Notes under the pieces: model-generated
What the model saw: only the letters and a program-made list of their open reading frames with translations
Database searches by the model: none
What the model was told of the DNA's origin: nothing
In this document: in pieces, positions 63,948 through 64,000 of the stretch
Layout: each line of letters begins with the position of its first letter
Position numbering within the stretch: position 1 is the stretch's first letter
From: Cyprinodon diabolis
Lineage: Eukaryota > Chordata > Actinopteri > Cyprinodontiformes > Cyprinodontidae
Assembly (NCBI GenBank): GCA_030533445.1
Contig: CM060076.1
Coordinates: 11,214,001 to 11,278,000, forward strand
Direction: 5' to 3'
Length of the DNA: 64,000 nt
Program-made: the position numbers and the translations under genes

Positions 63948-64000
63948 CTGAAGACAAATTAATTTAACCACAATGAAGGAGATTATAAAATTGTTAACTT

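Overview
This is vertebrate nuclear DNA, almost certainly from a teleost fish. It is AT-rich, the coding exons are small and split by GT/AG introns, and the introns are full of typical fish repeats: Tc1/mariner elements, tRNA-headed SINEs, L2/Rex-type LINE 3' ends, a TGTCA...TGACA LTR, MITEs and (GATA)n/(AT)n/(CA)n arrays. There is no prokaryotic-style gene, rRNA, functional tRNA or CRISPR array.

The window lies inside one gene on the minus strand, read from 64000 down to 1: laminin alpha-2 (lama2). Seventeen canonical coding exons were placed with splice sites (63947 down to 1811; 2359 bp, 786 codons plus one base). Their phases join without a break. In protein order they encode the end of an LE (laminin EGF-like) array (63.9-63.5 kb), the first laminin IV-A (L4) domain (60.3-45.0 kb), a run of LE repeats (45.1-7.3 kb) and the start of the second L4 domain (1.99-1.81 kb). 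Alpha-2 is preferred over alpha-1 because of the second-L4 motifs (PEQTVLPLVD, FQHPEI, WRLPEQF) and the LE motifs (NSFGSKSFDC, CPPNTIGE, KNPLGCS). The LN domain and 5' end lie above 64000; the rest of L4-2, the coiled coil and the LG domains lie below 1.

Intron content: a Tc1 element with an intact DD34E transposase at 3.1-4.7 kb; LINE remnants at 10.3-11.3, 43.8-44.6 and 56.3-57.3 kb; adjacent MITEs at 12.9-13.9 kb; two oppositely oriented copies of a DD36E Tc1-like element at 27.5-28.7 kb (broken) and 29.3-30.5 kb (intact ORF); an LTR with a gag start at 33.8-34.4 kb; a GATA array at 38.8-39.0 kb; a hAT transposase fragment at 51.4 kb; and a second LTR-like block at 55.4-56.0 kb.

The most interesting observation is an extra GC-rich, splice-site-flanked LE-type exon at 15.1-15.2 kb. 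It aligns without gaps to the first part of the canonical exon at 14.3-14.5 kb and shares its entry phase, so it is a candidate duplicated, alternatively spliced exon of lama2. Apart from that, this is an ordinary large extracellular-matrix gene with transposon-laden introns; I found no separate new multi-gene system.
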